A DNA stretch of 64,000 nt from assembly GCA_020205615.1 (NCBI GenBank), contig CM035160.1, forward strand, positions 10,019,821 to 10,083,820. The letters run 5' to 3'. How positions within the stretch are numbered: position 1 is the first letter of the stretch; every line of letters starts with the position of its first letter. The notes under the pieces were generated by a model. The model saw only the letters and a list, made by a program, of their open reading frames with translations, was not told the origin of the DNA and did not search any database. The DNA is from Panax quinquefolius (lineage: Eukaryota; Streptophyta; Magnoliopsida; Apiales; Araliaceae). A program made the translations under genes and the position numbers. Shown one piece after another: positions 1 to 14,689 of this stretch.

Positions 1-500
1 AAGTGAAAATAAAGAATGGACCCCACGGTGGGAGGCGGAGGGATCGAGGAGAGGAGGCTGGGAGGAGGAGGGTGGGCGTGGGCGTGGGGTGGGGGGAGAG
101 AAGGGTGGAGGAGAAAGGGGCAGAAGAGGGGGAGGAGAAAGGGAGGCGTGAGGAGGGGATGCAGGAGGAAGGGGAAGCGAGGGAGGGAGGTGGTGGCCGG
201 CGGGGAGGAGGGGAAGGCAAAGGAGGAAGAAGGGGAGTGGGAGGGGGAGGAGGAGGGGGCTAAGGCAGAGGGGAGAAAGGGGAGGGAGGAGAGGGAGTGG
301 CGGGAGGAGGTGGAGGCGGGAGGAGGGAGGAGGGGAGGAGGGGAGGCGTGAGGGTGGGGAGGGGTTGGACAGGAGGAGGAGGAGGAGGAGGAGGAGGAGG
401 CGCCGGAGGGAGGAAAAGAAGAAGGGAAACAGAAATGGAGTGAGAGAAAATCGTGGGAGAGATGAGAAAATTGTGGGAGAGATGGGGGAGAAAATCGTGT
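1..500 (+). repeat. Polypurine (GGA/GGGA-rich) low-complexity tract
   Basis: About 420 bases are almost purely G and A on the plus strand, with many G runs of 3 to 6. They are followed by about three tandem copies of a 20-base unit built around gagaaaatcgtgggagag (about 443-500). Long open frames here only translate the repeat into Gly/Glu/Arg-rich strings and show no domain. The G runs are dense enough for G-quadruplex or triplex formation, which is an inference from composition. The tract starts at the window edge, so its full extent is unknown. Confidence 0.85.
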
Positions 501-664
501 GTATAATTAAAGGAATAAGATTACACCCTTTTTGTAATTAAGTATTGCACTAGTATTGTAAATAAATATAGAAGTGTATTAGCTGTGTAAAATTTTTATG
601 AGGACACTATTGTTGTAATTATTTTTAAAAATATAATAGAATATGTAATTGTCCCTAAAAAGTA

Positions 665-926
665 CTCCCTCCATTCCTATATGTAGGTCGTTTTAGATTT
701 TTTTTTATATTTCTAATTATTTGTCGTTTGTGGTTATCTAGGAGAATTGATTACTATTTTTGCCAAATTGTCCCTTATTACTCCACCTAATCTTTTGATC
801 CATATTTATGAAATAAGTGAAGTGAAGAGTATTATAGACAATTGATACTATAGTTAATGATTTCCAATCATTTTTTTAATTCTTGTGCACACGACTAAAA
901 CGACTTATATTATGAAACGGAGAGAG
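665..926. mobile_element. Stowaway-like MITE (Tc1/mariner type)
   Basis: The left end reads CTCCCTCCATTCC and the right end, reverse-complemented, CTCTCTCCGTTTC. The two ends continue to match through GTCGTTTTAG, giving a terminal inverted repeat of about 30 bases. A TA dinucleotide flanks each end (663-664 and 927-928), as expected for Stowaway target duplication. The ends resemble the known Stowaway consensus CTCCCTCCGTCCC. At 262 bp with no coding capacity it is a non-autonomous copy, sitting downstream of the ARF gene. Confidence 0.85.
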
Positions 927-1435
927 TATTAGTGAATGGAAACTTAGAAATCGGTCGGTAAATGAGATTAGAAGTCTTAGTGAATGACATCCTAGTCCCG
1001 AACATAGTTGGGCCATACTATTTTCGCAGCAAACGTCTCTTCGCAGCAAACGTAGCCCAATTGATTTTTCTATTTTTACTAACAAATGAATTAATAGATT
1101 TATCCCAATGAAAGTGAAGAATGAACCTAATAAATACCGTATCAATTTGCCCGAGAAAGGCATAGCAGCAAATTGATTTAAATATGCAAAGGAGCAAATG
1201 ACGATATCTTGAGAAGAGATTGTAAATAGGTAAACATTATAACATGGTACAGATTTCAAAACAAACAAAAATGAAAAACTCTATTTCAGAAACACAAACA
1301 AACTCCATCTGGCTATAATCACGATCCAAACTCACATTCAGCAGCCTATGCCTGCACTTGTAAATAAAACAACTTTAGTATATGAACAGCAACTCAAGTC
1401 TCATAAACTGGACAAGCATTTTATTATAGAATCCA
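927..1435. other. 3' flank and probable 3' UTR of the ARF gene
   Basis: No separate gene is seen. The part nearest 1435 is probably the 3' untranslated region of the minus-strand ARF gene, but no poly(A) signal could be placed with certainty. Open frames in this interval on either strand show no recognisable domain. Confidence 0.5.
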
Positions 1436-4184
<2,749 letters not shown>

Positions 4185-4324
4185 CTACAGAAGGAAGCGA
4201 ATGAATTGGAAATACGACGAGAAAGAAACAGAGATATCTTCCTCTCTTTTTCTCTCTTTTGTTTCTCTCTCTATCTTCCTCCGCGACAAACAATATACCG
4301 GAGAATCGGGATGGGGGACGGCTG

Positions 4325-4333
4325 CTTATAAAA
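4325..4333 (-). promoter_or_regulatory. Probable TATA box of the ARF gene
   Basis: The minus strand reads TTTTATAAG here, about 140 bases upstream of the leader-intron donor. A transcription start about 30 bases downstream would give the short GA-rich leader described for the gene. The assignment rests on sequence match and position. Confidence 0.5.
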
Positions 4334-4339
4334 TTAAAA

Positions 4340-5900
4340 TCGAATAATGCGGGTTTTCACTCACAATTAAAACCGTAAATCCTACCGAACGGTTTGGATT
4401 CAAACTATTAGAATTTTTTATTACGACTTAATACATATTCGATACATTATCGTATAATATGTAGAAAGTTAAATAAAATCATGATAATTAGTTATTATTT
4501 TTATTTTTTATTTTTATTGTGATTATTATTTATAAAATATAATTGTAAATTTATTTTTTTATTTCTAAGTAAAATAATAAATTTAATTTATAATTATATA
4601 TATTATAAAAATTAGTCACTATATGAAAACTCGAATTTAAGTTTTAATTTGAAGTTCGCGAGTAATTTAAATATAATTTGTTCTGAGAGAATAATGAATA
4701 TTCGAACCGAGTCGAATTTGAGTAGATTTTTTTTAAAACTAAATTTGAATTCAAGTATCAATTTAACTTCTCGAATCGAATCCGAACAACTCTCGTTTCA
4801 ATTCGACTCGTTTATATTTTTACTCACAATCACATCACCATTTCTTTCCCATCATATATTTCCTCTTAATTCTTTTTTTATTTATAAGTTTACTGTTTAA
4901 TTAAAACTAAAGTGTAATTTGCATCTCAAAATTTGCACTAACGTTATGTTTGTTAGTTTTTTTTTAAAGGGAAAAGAAGGGAAGAGAAGTGAAGGGAAAA
5001 TAATTAAAATTCATCCAAATCTAATGTTTGTGAGACGTGATTTGGAGGTAAAGTTAATTTCATTTTTGGCTTAGAACTTTTTCTCAAAAGTGGTAGAATT
5101 TGGAGAGATAAAAAATAATAGAAAAGTTAAATATTTTATATTACATAAAGTAATCTTTCAAAATAAGTCACGCTAATATGTAAGGGTAATATAGTAATAG
5201 AATTTAAAAATAAAAATATTTTTCCTTTCCTTCCTTACTTCTAAACTCACAAACAGAAAAATATAATTGAAATCTCGTCACATCTTTCTCTTTTTAAAAC
5301 TCACAAACAAATATAATAAGAGAAAATTATTATCCATTATCGTCTTATACTTTCTCATCTCAAATCATCTTTCTAAATTCACAAACGTAACATAAGGATT
5401 AGACTTGACCCTAAACTAATTTTCTTTATAAAAGCCTAAAACACAATAACAAACATGGATGAACATGTTTTGATTATTTACTAATAAAATTTATTAAAAT
5501 TAAATAGTTAGTATATTGGCTTGGCTGAGATAGAAAAAGGTGTAATGGAGGGAGAATTAAATTCAGCATGTATCCTTTTTACAACCTACACAATAACAAA
5601 AGTTAAAACTCAATTTTAATTATTTTTTTTTTTAATTTTTCATCAATCTAGTGACCAACATAATCAGACAAAAAACTAAAGAGAGGTGCTGAATTCACTA
5701 GTTAAAAATAATAATTTATTGATTTTGCGATGTACTGAGATAAATTTGTATTGAATTGCGATACTTATTAATATATAAAATTTTGTTAGAATTATAAGAG
5801 AGTCATATTTATTACACAGACAATTAAAAAGTTGATAACAACATTGAGGATATGTCATTTTCTTTAATTTACATGCCACAAATTATTTTAAAATCTCTAA
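4340..5900. other. AT-rich intergenic region with repeat remnants
   Basis: No gene is seen. About 4625-4810 carries TCGAA/CGAGT-rich text of the same style as the dispersed repeat at 31185-31395 and 36170-36435. About 4943-5396 has weakly inverted ends (left GTTATGTTTGT, right reverse-complement CTTATGTTACGTTTGT) enclosing GAAGGG-rich and TTTCTC-rich arms. This may be an old foldback element, but no target duplication was found. Confidence 0.4.
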
Positions 5901-8352
5901 TGTGATGCCGTTTCCCCCAAATTGTGTATCGTCATCCATCTCTTGGCCGCCACTTACGTACTATATATAAATTCAAATACAACTTACTAATATAACTGCA
6001 TGGTATAATAATTATAAATAAAAGCGAAGTTTGAATACAAATATTGTCTACTAGATATTATACAAACTCAAAAGGAAATTCCTCATTACAACTATTATCA
6101 CACTATTTCACGTAATAATGTGAGGACTACTAACGCTATCCTCCGGACCATTACTCTGCTCCCCGACTCGTCTCAAATATGTTCTCATTTCCTCAGAAGA
6201 ATAAAAATGAAATAAAGGGTGAGCTCAACTAGCCAAAGAAGAAATATTACGACTAAGATAATGCGTAATAAATTATCATTAGCCTTCAATAGTGTTAAAC
6301 CCGATAAAATACAATAGACAACAAGTTTAATTGCAATGGAATAAGCAATCCATTAAAAGAGTCAAGTAGAAAATAAAATCTACTATCTTTATGATTTAAA
6401 AGGTTTTTCATCATCATTATAAATTTAGACTCTACTTTTAATGAATAATAAACCACAATATCTAATCATCACCGCATCTACCGGCCAAGGATTTTCATCA
6501 AATTATCAATGGTCACGACTATACCGAATCACCCCTCGGTCATAATCATACCAAAAACTATCCACCACTGCATTACACGTGCCATTGAGGACTTTTGTCA
6601 CATCATTTATATCGTCCATGATTATACCGAATGAAACTCATTATAATCAAACTAAGTTCATCTACGCACGTAAGCCAAAGATAACTTTTAACATAATATA
6701 AACATGAGAATGATGACAATGATATAAGAATTCAATAAAAACAAGTTCAAGAATTAATTTATCTAGGAATTATTAACGTCCCAAATTGTCAACAAGATAA
6801 TTGTTTTGTAGAGAGAGTAAAATTCAAGAATGATCGGGAAGAATATTTCCATGAAAAGATACTCGGATGAAGCCTTGAAATATCGAGGATATTCCACTAA
6901 TTTCATGGAGTATAAGTCAAAGATTTAACCAACCGGGTATAATAAAGAATGGAATAACAAAAGAAATCACCACGCATGCAGATTGCGTGATGTATGCGTG
7001 TTATTCCAACGTAATAATAATAATCGGACCGTGTCGTGAAATTCACAATCGATGCGATGATCCAATGTAATAATAAATGTTTGAATAATAAACACGGAAC
7101 CAAGTCCTGTAAAAACACATGCATGTGATATTTCAATGTAATAATAAATGCTAATAATAAACAATGGAACTGCGTCCCACAGTAAAACACACGATGCGAT
7201 ATTCCAAATGTAATAATAAAGAATGGAATAATGTAAGAAGATCACCAAGTATAGGGGATTCAAGCGATATCAAAGTTATTCCAACAGAATAAATAAGAAT
7301 GGAATAATATAAGTATTTCACCAAGTATAGGGTACGCCAGATACAAAAGCAATGTATAGGGTATACTACACTTTTACAAAAGTTATTCCAATGTAATAAT
7401 AAACAATGGAATAACAATGTAAGTTCTCTTCATGAATACAAAAGAATAACACCCCTTTACGGCACAACAAATAATATTCCCTACCTTAAAGAACCAATAT
7501 TGGCGAGGCCAAGTAGCAGAATACTTTTCTTCTTTCTCTATAGTTTCTCTAGAGTTTCAAAGTTTGGATTCGTAAAAGAAAATAATGAAGGAATGAGCTT
7601 TCATTTATAGGAAAATAGAATGCGATAGTAATTAATCCATGAACGGTCCAGATTGATTTACTTTAATCGACGGTCCATATTTAAAGCAAAATCTTTTAAA
7701 TAAAATATAATATATTCTATTTATATAAAAATATTTTACTACGCAAACACTATACAATACTATGCAAAACAATATGCAAAACACTACGCAATACTATCGA
7801 TAATAAAATATAATATATTCTATTTATATAATAACTTTAATAAAGTATTACATTTTATATAAAAAGATGTTTCGCATTTTATTACGTTAATAATACGAAT
7901 AAAATAAAACGTCATTATCGCTATAATAATTCATATTATTAATCGGCAATAATGGAATCAAACCGAGTGACTTCTCACATAAAGATTCGATAATCAATAC
8001 CGCAGTGTCTACTACGCAACCACAATGACATCGTATTTTTACTACCGAAAGTAGTTCAACAATTATCAACGGTAAAACTTCCGCCGTTATTTCAATAAAA
8101 TATTTTTGTCGTTTTCTCAATCCGACAATAATTACATTAGTAAGGGTTCACCAATGATTGAGTCGTTGTATTTAATATTCCCCGCTAAACCTAATATTCC
8201 CCACCAATCGAATATAATATAACCACTTGCATACTTTTGCAAAATTTATAAATACTACCCACAACTATAATATTATCTCAAATTCACACCATAATATTAA
8301 AAATTATTTCGACAAAATTTAAATTTTTATTGATAAAATATGGGGTCTCACA
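5901..8352 (-). mobile_element. Solo LTR of the 14-24 kb retrotransposon family (family C)
   Basis: On the minus strand the sequence begins TGTGAGACCCC at 8352 and ends CGGCATCACA at 5901, so it has TG...CA ends. It is similar along its length to the LTRs at 14025-16720 and 22358-24393, sharing GGTCGGGAATATT-type blocks, the TATA region, the TTGGAATAAC tandem units and the GGCTAGTTGAGCTCACC block. No primer-binding site follows the end and no polypurine tract precedes the start, so it is a solo LTR. Flanks are tctaa and ctagt, so no clear 5-bp duplication remains. Confidence 0.8.
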
Positions 8353-8558
8353 CTAGTACTGTTCATGTATAAATGTCTTTATGTACTAGTTGTCTCAACA
8401 CTTTATTCTTTTAAATATTCATAATATTTAAGTAAGAAATGAGAAAAATAAAAAAAGGAAGAGGAAGAGGAAGAGGAAAAGGGTCAATTGGACTCTCAAA
8501 TTAAACATTTTCCTATTCTTTTACCATCTTGTAGACTGTGTCTGAAAATATAATGAAA

Positions 8559-8563
8559 GCGGG

Positions 8564-8605
<42 letters not shown>

Positions 8606-8613
8606 TCACCGCA
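8559..8613 (+). pseudogene. tRNA-Phe(GAA) remnant lacking the T arm
   Basis: The sequence matches the plant nuclear tRNA-Phe from the 5' acceptor strand (GCGGGGA) through the D arm (TAGCTCAGTTGGGAGAG) and the anticodon arm (CAGACTGAAGATCTG, anticodon GAA). It then jumps from GAAGGT straight to TCACCGCA, the 3' acceptor strand. The missing piece is about 18 bases, essentially the whole T stem-loop. The two acceptor strands still pair (GCGG...CCGC). The element is about 55 bases, against about 73 for a complete gene. It is either a pseudogene or a local deletion in the assembly. Confidence 0.85.
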
Positions 8614-10851
8614 TAGTACTTACTTTTATTTTTAAATTATCCAGGGGATGTAAGAAGTATATATGGATATGGTTAATGCATATCAATTTGATTTTACTTG
8701 TTTATCAACCAGCCTGGTATAGCCAGAGATTGGGTAAATGTAAAATATATATAACATGATGGATTATTATCATGTTTTTGACAGGTGAAAGTTTAAATAC
8801 AAGTTTATTTTTTTGAATCCAAATATTGGGAGTCAGTACTTGTGCATCCCTACTTAACTTGGCTATTCAAGTTTCTCAAGTCATTCATTTCCAAACATTG
8901 AACTAAATTCATTTTATGAAATCAGGAGGTCTTGACAAAGATTTTGTTAGGGCCGGATTTACATAATTGACATTGGACAGAACGATCGATATGAACAAGC
9001 TGTTTCAAAATTTCCTTCGTTTATCTCTCAAATTGAAATTGTTATGACTTCTTGTTGCTCAAGTTTAATGGTCTTTTTATTTTCAAGTTGGATTGGTGAT
9101 TCTATCTACGACACTACTAGTCAAATTGGTGAATATCGTGTGTTCTTATTTGTCCGCCGTGTGTACTATTATTGGATCTTAAATTCTAACAGTGATTTTT
9201 GCTTGATTTGAATGCTGCAACTCCATCAACATGGTGTGAAGAACTTTTGGGTCGGGCCTGAGACATGAAACAGAGGGTGCTACAATTGTGTATGTTGATA
9301 GTTACACACAAAATTTTCCTAACTTGAAACAACTTAATTTTATTCTTTTTAATATTCCTGATATATTTAAAATTCAATTATTGCTTACACACAAGCTGCA
9401 AATTCAATTATTGCTTCCAAGCTTCTCTCCACAATGTACTCTCTGCCCCGGTTAGTACTTTGCAATACCCAAGTGCTCTCCAATTTCATTTAAATCACTT
9501 TTTTGGTTCACTAGTGTTAGGATATTATTCCAACCCACATTCTATTAGCCCAGGCTCAAGAACCGTTTGGTCTGATATGTTCGATACCTCAGGTGAAGTG
9601 AGTGTATATCGAGTGTTTGTTCAATCTGAAGGGTCCCACATAGCCGTATCTCAAGCAGTGTGAAAATCTGACACTATCTGTAGAGTTTTCCATACCCATA
9701 CCTTGGTATCTGAAGGGACACCTCAAGTAGGACAAGATACGTGAGACTATAGATAGAGATCAAAAGTATTAAAGTAATAAAGAAAAGTTAGATACTTTTT
9801 ACGCATGAGCTAAACTCAAATTGATCTGTCCTATTCACTAATTTTTCACACTCTAGGCGGCGGGCCGGACCGTTTCATACTGTGAGAGCGTGTCTGAACT
9901 AATAGAGATCCGACCCGATCTGAGGGCTAAGTTGTCACCAACTAGCAATGTGCAACACTATTTTCACATTAATATCATGTTATAATGGACGATATTGTAC
10001 CTACCAGAACAGGAAAATATAGTACTTAATGAAATTAAGGTATGATTTGTAACTCGAGTTTAGTCTGTATATATCTGAAACAAAGTCATAGCTTTCTATG
10101 ATTGTTTATGTTTTCCGGTTACTTTCTTCTTCTTTCTGCTCCTGTCTGTAGACTAGTAATGCTTTTCATGTAATTATATTATTAGTGAATACTTGTTCGT
10201 CCCAAAATTAAAATTAGAGATGGGTTTTCTTTTTAATCATTTTTAAAATTAGAGATTCATTTCGACAACTCCCAAATGTAATTGTCATCATCCAACCAGT
10301 ATTCCTCATCTTGGTCAAGTAGTATCCACCTTTCTTTTTTAAGGGGAAAACCCCCACACGAAACTTCTTCACCATTACCTACCATTTTACGCATGGTGGA
10401 CTAAACACTCGGTTCTTTCTGGCCAACAACCTGCCTACTTGTACATCAAGTCTTCTGACTATAATGCATGAACGTCACCAATTTGAGTGAATAATATCTT
10501 TTGATTTTTCTATATTTTGACCCAAAATATGATGGTTGTTGACAAAGTTACTCAAAAAAAAATGATACGTATAACGTATTATCAAGAGAATTCAAATATG
10601 TAGCTTGTCTCACATGTTGTCCCAATAGTTTTTCTTGAATGGATTAATTAAATCATTTCACGGGTTCATAACAAAACTGAATTCAACCAAAGTTAGTGGA
10701 ACTAAGCCACCTTCGAGGTCTAAATTAATGGAGTAGTGAATTAGATTTATAAGTCTAACCCACCTTCATTTTCTTTCTCCATAGCTGCTTCTATTTTATT
10801 AACAATAATATTTATCATAATTAGGAGGCAGCAGCTTCTTTCTAAACTCAA
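8614..10851. other. Intergenic region without recognisable gene
   Basis: Short open frames here (for example 9186-9377 minus and 9460-9663 plus) have no recognisable domain and no splice-linked partners. A T-rich run follows the tRNA remnant at about 8625-8637. I see no transposon termini. The part just below 10851 is the likely 3' flank of the NIMIN-like gene. Confidence 0.5.
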
Positions 10852-11088
10852 TCAGGTAAAATCTTCCCATTGGAAAGACGGAACCCAACCGGATTCCCGG
10901 TCACCGGATTTCCTCTTTTTCTTCAGCTTGTTCCTCGTCATCTCCGTTTCATGATTGTGATTTAGCTCATTCATCCGGCGGTTCCTTGCTTCATGCAAAC
11001 CTCTGATCAAAGCGAAAAACGTCTCCATCTTCTCCTCCTCTTCTTCTAACTCCAGTCCCTCCTCATTTTCCATCTCTTTCTTCATCAT
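10852..11088 (-). CDS. NIMIN-like NPR1-interacting protein, 78 aa
   Basis: Single-exon reading frame from ATG at 11088 to TGA. The protein has an acidic N-terminus, then EEKMETFFALIRGLHEARNRR at about 18-38, a basic stretch KLKKKRK at about 54-60, and ends SGWVPSFQWEDFT. The hydrophobic FFALIR helix followed by a W-V-P-x-F-x-W-x-D-F motif is characteristic of the plant NIM1-interacting (NIMIN) family. These proteins bind NPR1 and tune salicylic-acid-induced PR gene expression. It lacks the C-terminal EAR repressor motif seen in its neighbour. A second NIMIN-like gene lies 1.6 kb upstream on the same strand, suggesting tandem duplication. The family call rests on recalled motifs; no search was run. 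Confidence 0.75.
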   Translation of the reverse strand: MMKKEMENEEGLELEEEEEKMETFFALIRGLHEARNRRMNELNHNHETEMTRNKLKKKRKSGDRESGWVPSFQWEDFT

Positions 11089-11343
11089 TATTGATGATTT
11101 GGCAACAAAGAAAATTCAGTCACATGAATGAATAAAAATAATCAAGTGAACAACTTTCTCAGTTTTTGTTCTTGTTCTGTTTTCTTCTGTTAACAATAAT
11201 TTTATAAGTAATTGGGCGGGGTGAGGTCATCTGGCTGATAAAATACTACTAGTATTTCATAACCATGACGTCACGGGATTAGGCCAACTTGCCTACTGCA
11301 ACTAGTCAATGACTATGGACCTTATGGTACATAAAAAAAGTTA

Positions 11344-11856
11344 GAGCATCTCCTACGGTGCCGGGGTCCAAATATAGTCCATTTAATTTTTCGGGGACAC
11401 ACAAATGTTATATCAAAGAACAAGAATTGGTGGACTATAATTTTTAATATATTTAAATGGGAGAGTTGGGTGAAGAAGAAAAAGAAAACTGGGGATGATA
11501 GGGAAGGAGAAGCAGCTGAAGAAGAATATGAAGGGTCAGGGCTGCTCCAACGGGTATAAAAAAAATGAGAACGACAAATTTTTTTTGGTCAAAACAGTAA
11601 TAAAATACTAACGGACAAAAATTAAAAATGTAAATTGGAAAATCTATAAATATGTACAATTAAGTATTTTGTTAATAATAGTTTGTATTATTATTATATT
11701 TAATAATAGTTTTTTTGAATTCATTAATTATTTTAATTTTTTTATATTATAATCCACAGGATATGTCATCTGCTGAAATTATTAAAGACTAAAGGACATC
11801 TGTTGATATAATATGAACTAAATATAATTCACAGAATAGTCCTAATGAAGATGCTC
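11344..11856. mobile_element. PIF/Harbinger (Tourist-like) MITE
   Basis: The left end is GAGCATCTCCTACGG and the right end, reverse-complemented, GAGCATCTTCATTAGG. A TTA trinucleotide flanks both sides (11341-11343 and 11857-11859), which is the expected 3-bp duplication for this superfamily. It is 513 bp long with no transposase. It lies between the two NIMIN-like genes, upstream of the 78-aa one. Confidence 0.75.
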
Positions 11857-12650
11857 TTAGACGCGGGATTGATTCCAAAGTTAATTAAAAGGCTCACAAA
11901 AGAAGGTGATACATGCAAATGATGATTATTTTTATAAAAAAAATATTTTTATATAGTGGTCGTCGAAGAAATAAACACAACTTTCAAACCCATGTTTAAT
12001 TACATCAGACATGCATCATAATCGTCAAACGCCTTTTATGAGTTACTCATCAGACAGAACCTTCCCACTTCCCACTTCCCACTTCCCACCTAACTTTTTA
12101 TGTGGAATTACAAAGCAAGGGAAATGAAATAAATGTTGAAAGTTAAATTAATCATTCTTATAAAAATTTATAAAATTTATTAATTTAATATTTTTTATAA
12201 CCCTTACGGTAAAATTGGTACAAACTCCACACTAATCGAATCTGTTTATAAAGTATGAAGAAAATTTTAAGCAGGTCCATGCAGCTTTAATTAGGTAAAA
12301 AAAATATCAAAATTGCCTCAATTAGAAATTTTAAAATTAAGGTGCATGTTTGTAGCTTTTGGAATTAACAAATTATATAATTAGTATTTGATTATTTATA
12401 CTCCTAGAGGCTAGACCACAAAACATGCAGAAACTTAACTAGCCTTAAAAACTCATTAAACTCGACCATATTCATAAAATCTTTAAACTTTGCGAATGGA
12501 CTATTTTTATGAAAAGATTTAAGGAATGATATTAAATCTTAACCAATTTGACCATCCTGAAAAGCTAGGTACCTGCAATATTAATATTATTACAATTTAT
12601 ATTTATATATATTGGGGTTACAAAAACATGCAATTAACAAACATGTACAT
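11857..12650. other. Intergenic spacer between the NIMIN-like genes
   Basis: AT-rich with no open frame of note. A short direct repeat, CTTCCCACTTCCCACTTCCCA, lies at about 12061-12085. Nothing else is recognisable. Confidence 0.5.
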
Positions 12651-13004
12651 CTAGAGGGTAAGTTTAAGGTCTAACCCACTTTCTCCATCTTCTTCTTCTT
12701 TGTTGAAAATAACATTATTACAATTAATACGGCCACCAAGAGGGATAGGCTGCATAAAATCTCCCCATTGAAACGTCGGAACCCAACCGGATTCCTCATT
12801 ATCAATGCACTTCCTCTTCTTCTTGTTATTGTTATAATTGGAATTGGCCGCCGCCGCCGCCAATTCAATCCTCCGGCGATCACGTGCTTCCCGGAAGCTC
12901 CGTATTAACTCGAAGAACTTGTCAATCTTCTGATCTTCCTCCTCCTGATCATCTTCTCCGATACCTGCAAGATTAATACTATTATGAGTCCGTGAAGATG
13001 ACAA
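12651..13004 (-). CDS. NIMIN-like NPR1-interacting protein with C-terminal EAR motif, start unresolved
   Basis: The frame encodes DKFFELIRSFREARDRRR, then an Ala/Asn-rich and basic segment (NKKKRK), SGWVPTFQWGDF, and ends GLDLKLTL. The helix and the W-V-P-x-F-x-W motif match the neighbour at 10852-11088. LDLKLTL is an LxLxL-type EAR motif, as in NIMIN proteins that bind NPR1 and recruit TOPLESS-type corepressors. There is no in-frame ATG: position 13004 is a TTG, and the frame stays open to a stop about 80 bases further upstream. The true start must come from an upstream exon (a TTGCAG acceptor-like site lies at about 12965) or a base error hides it. The conserved part begins at about residue 24 of this frame. 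Confidence 0.72.
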   Translation of the reverse strand: MSSSRTHNSINLAGIGEDDQEEEDQKIDKFFELIRSFREARDRRRIELAAAAANSNYNNNKKKRKCIDNEESGWVPTFQWGDFMQPIPLGGRINCNNVIFNKEEEDGESGLDLKLTL

Positions 13005-14024
13005 GATTAATTTATAGGCTTGGAACTTGGAAGGAAGACGATTCGGTGATTCACGCGTGACGATGGTTTAGTATCAATTTTCTTGGAGTAGTATTGCTGG
13101 CGTTTGAGTATTTATGTTTGCTTGATTAGATTAGCGTCCCTCCGCTACGCTATATTTATCAGTAAACACAAAAATAAATTGTACTTTCTCAATTTTGTTC
13201 CTTTTTAACATATCGGTGAAACCAGGTCATAATCCTTCACATACATCATTGATAATTACTATATTATTTATGTTTCATATAACCAATATACATACATCTT
13301 TGATAAAAATAGGATTATTTTTTCTTTTCTGGTGGCCATTTAGTGGACCACTGGACGCCATCATCATCAACAACCGTTCTTTACCAGATTCGCTGCGAGT
13401 GGAGTGGGGTGGGGGTTGAGTTTCTTGAATATGTAAATATAGGTGGAAAAAACTTTTTCAAAATATGGGTCGAAAAATGGTTAACCGGGTTGAAACTATA
13501 TTTCTTTTTTAAAATATGGTTCCAAACTTTAACCCACCCAAATAAATAAATATAGTTAACCAACTCATTTGGTTCCAGTTAATATGGGTTGACCCGATAG
13601 TTAACCAACTATATTGTCAAGTCTACTTATATATATATATACCCTCAATAAAAAGAATGAAGCTTAATATCTTTTGTGTAAATAAATAACAAAGTGGGGT
13701 TGCGGATTTGTTAATCAACAATGCTACTATCAAATAAAAAAGAGTAACGTAATACTCATATACACATACATATTGTGGGTCCTCGTCTGACGTGAAACCC
13801 ATAAATATACATGTATGTAAACATTATGTAACTCTTTTTTACATGATAATAACATTATTTTTTGTTAATTCTCATTCAAACGAAAAGAACATAATTCGAA
13901 CCTCTCCCAAAGCAATTGCACCATTTTATTAATTAATTAATTCAGCAGCCTCAAGTCTATGATTGTACGTAGCAATATATTCTCATTTTCACATGATTAA
14001 TCCTTTTACATATTCTTTCCATTC
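13005..14024. other. Intergenic region upstream of the NIMIN-like gene
   Basis: Probable promoter of the minus-strand NIMIN-like gene lies near 13005-13150, with TATA-like text at 13007-13015 and 13145-13155; neither can be preferred. About 13440-13620 is rich in GGTTAAC/GGGTTGACCC-type text, partly inverted, and looks repeat-derived. A short (TA)n run is at about 13630. No gene is seen. Confidence 0.4.
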
Positions 14025-14689
14025 TAAAATTTTGTCAAAATAATTTTTAAATATTATGGTATGAATTTAAGATAATATTATAATTGTGGGTAGATTTATA
14101 AATTTTGCAAAAGATGCAAGTTGTTATAAAATATTCGTTTTGGTCGGGAATATTCTTTTTGTGGGAATATTCGTATTTATTTTACAATCATTAATGGACC
14201 CCTATTAATCGGAAGTATTATCGTAGTTAAAAAACGACAAAATTATCTTTCTATAAAAATAACGGCGGAGAGGTGTTACAGCTTAAAACTGCATTGAACT
14301 ACCCTAGTAGTAGAAAAGTACAAGAATACGCCAGAAGTTGATAAGAAGACACGATATTGATTATTAATGCTTACGTGAGAAGTCACTCACTATACTCAAT
14401 TATTGCTACAAAGAATTGTCTTTCATATCTCTTATATTATTGATTCAATTATCATCACAAAGATCATCTCAGATAATATGTTATAGTATTAAATCAATAA
14501 TTGAGACGCACAAGTTATAAATAATTAATAATTGTTGAAAGATTAAATATGTGTTGATTAAAATAAAATGATTTGTGGTAATATTTATTCAATCCTCATG
14601 TATATAAAGAGTCTGTTATGAGACATTTGTGGTAAGTTTGATTATTTTATGGGGGCCATATGTCATCATCTAAGAGTCTCTTCGTCAAT

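Noticed and set aside
3..351. Two overlapping open frames of 86 and 111 codons
   Set aside because: They translate a GGA-rich repeat into Gly/Glu/Arg strings in two frames at once, start from the window edge, and show no domain.
5896..8357. Target duplication CTAA/CTAG for the family C solo LTR
   Set aside because: The flanks tctaa and ctagt match only with a shift and a mismatch, so it is not counted as evidence.
13002..13004. TTG as start codon of the upstream NIMIN-like gene
   Set aside because: Nuclear plant genes start with ATG almost without exception, and the conserved domain begins well downstream.
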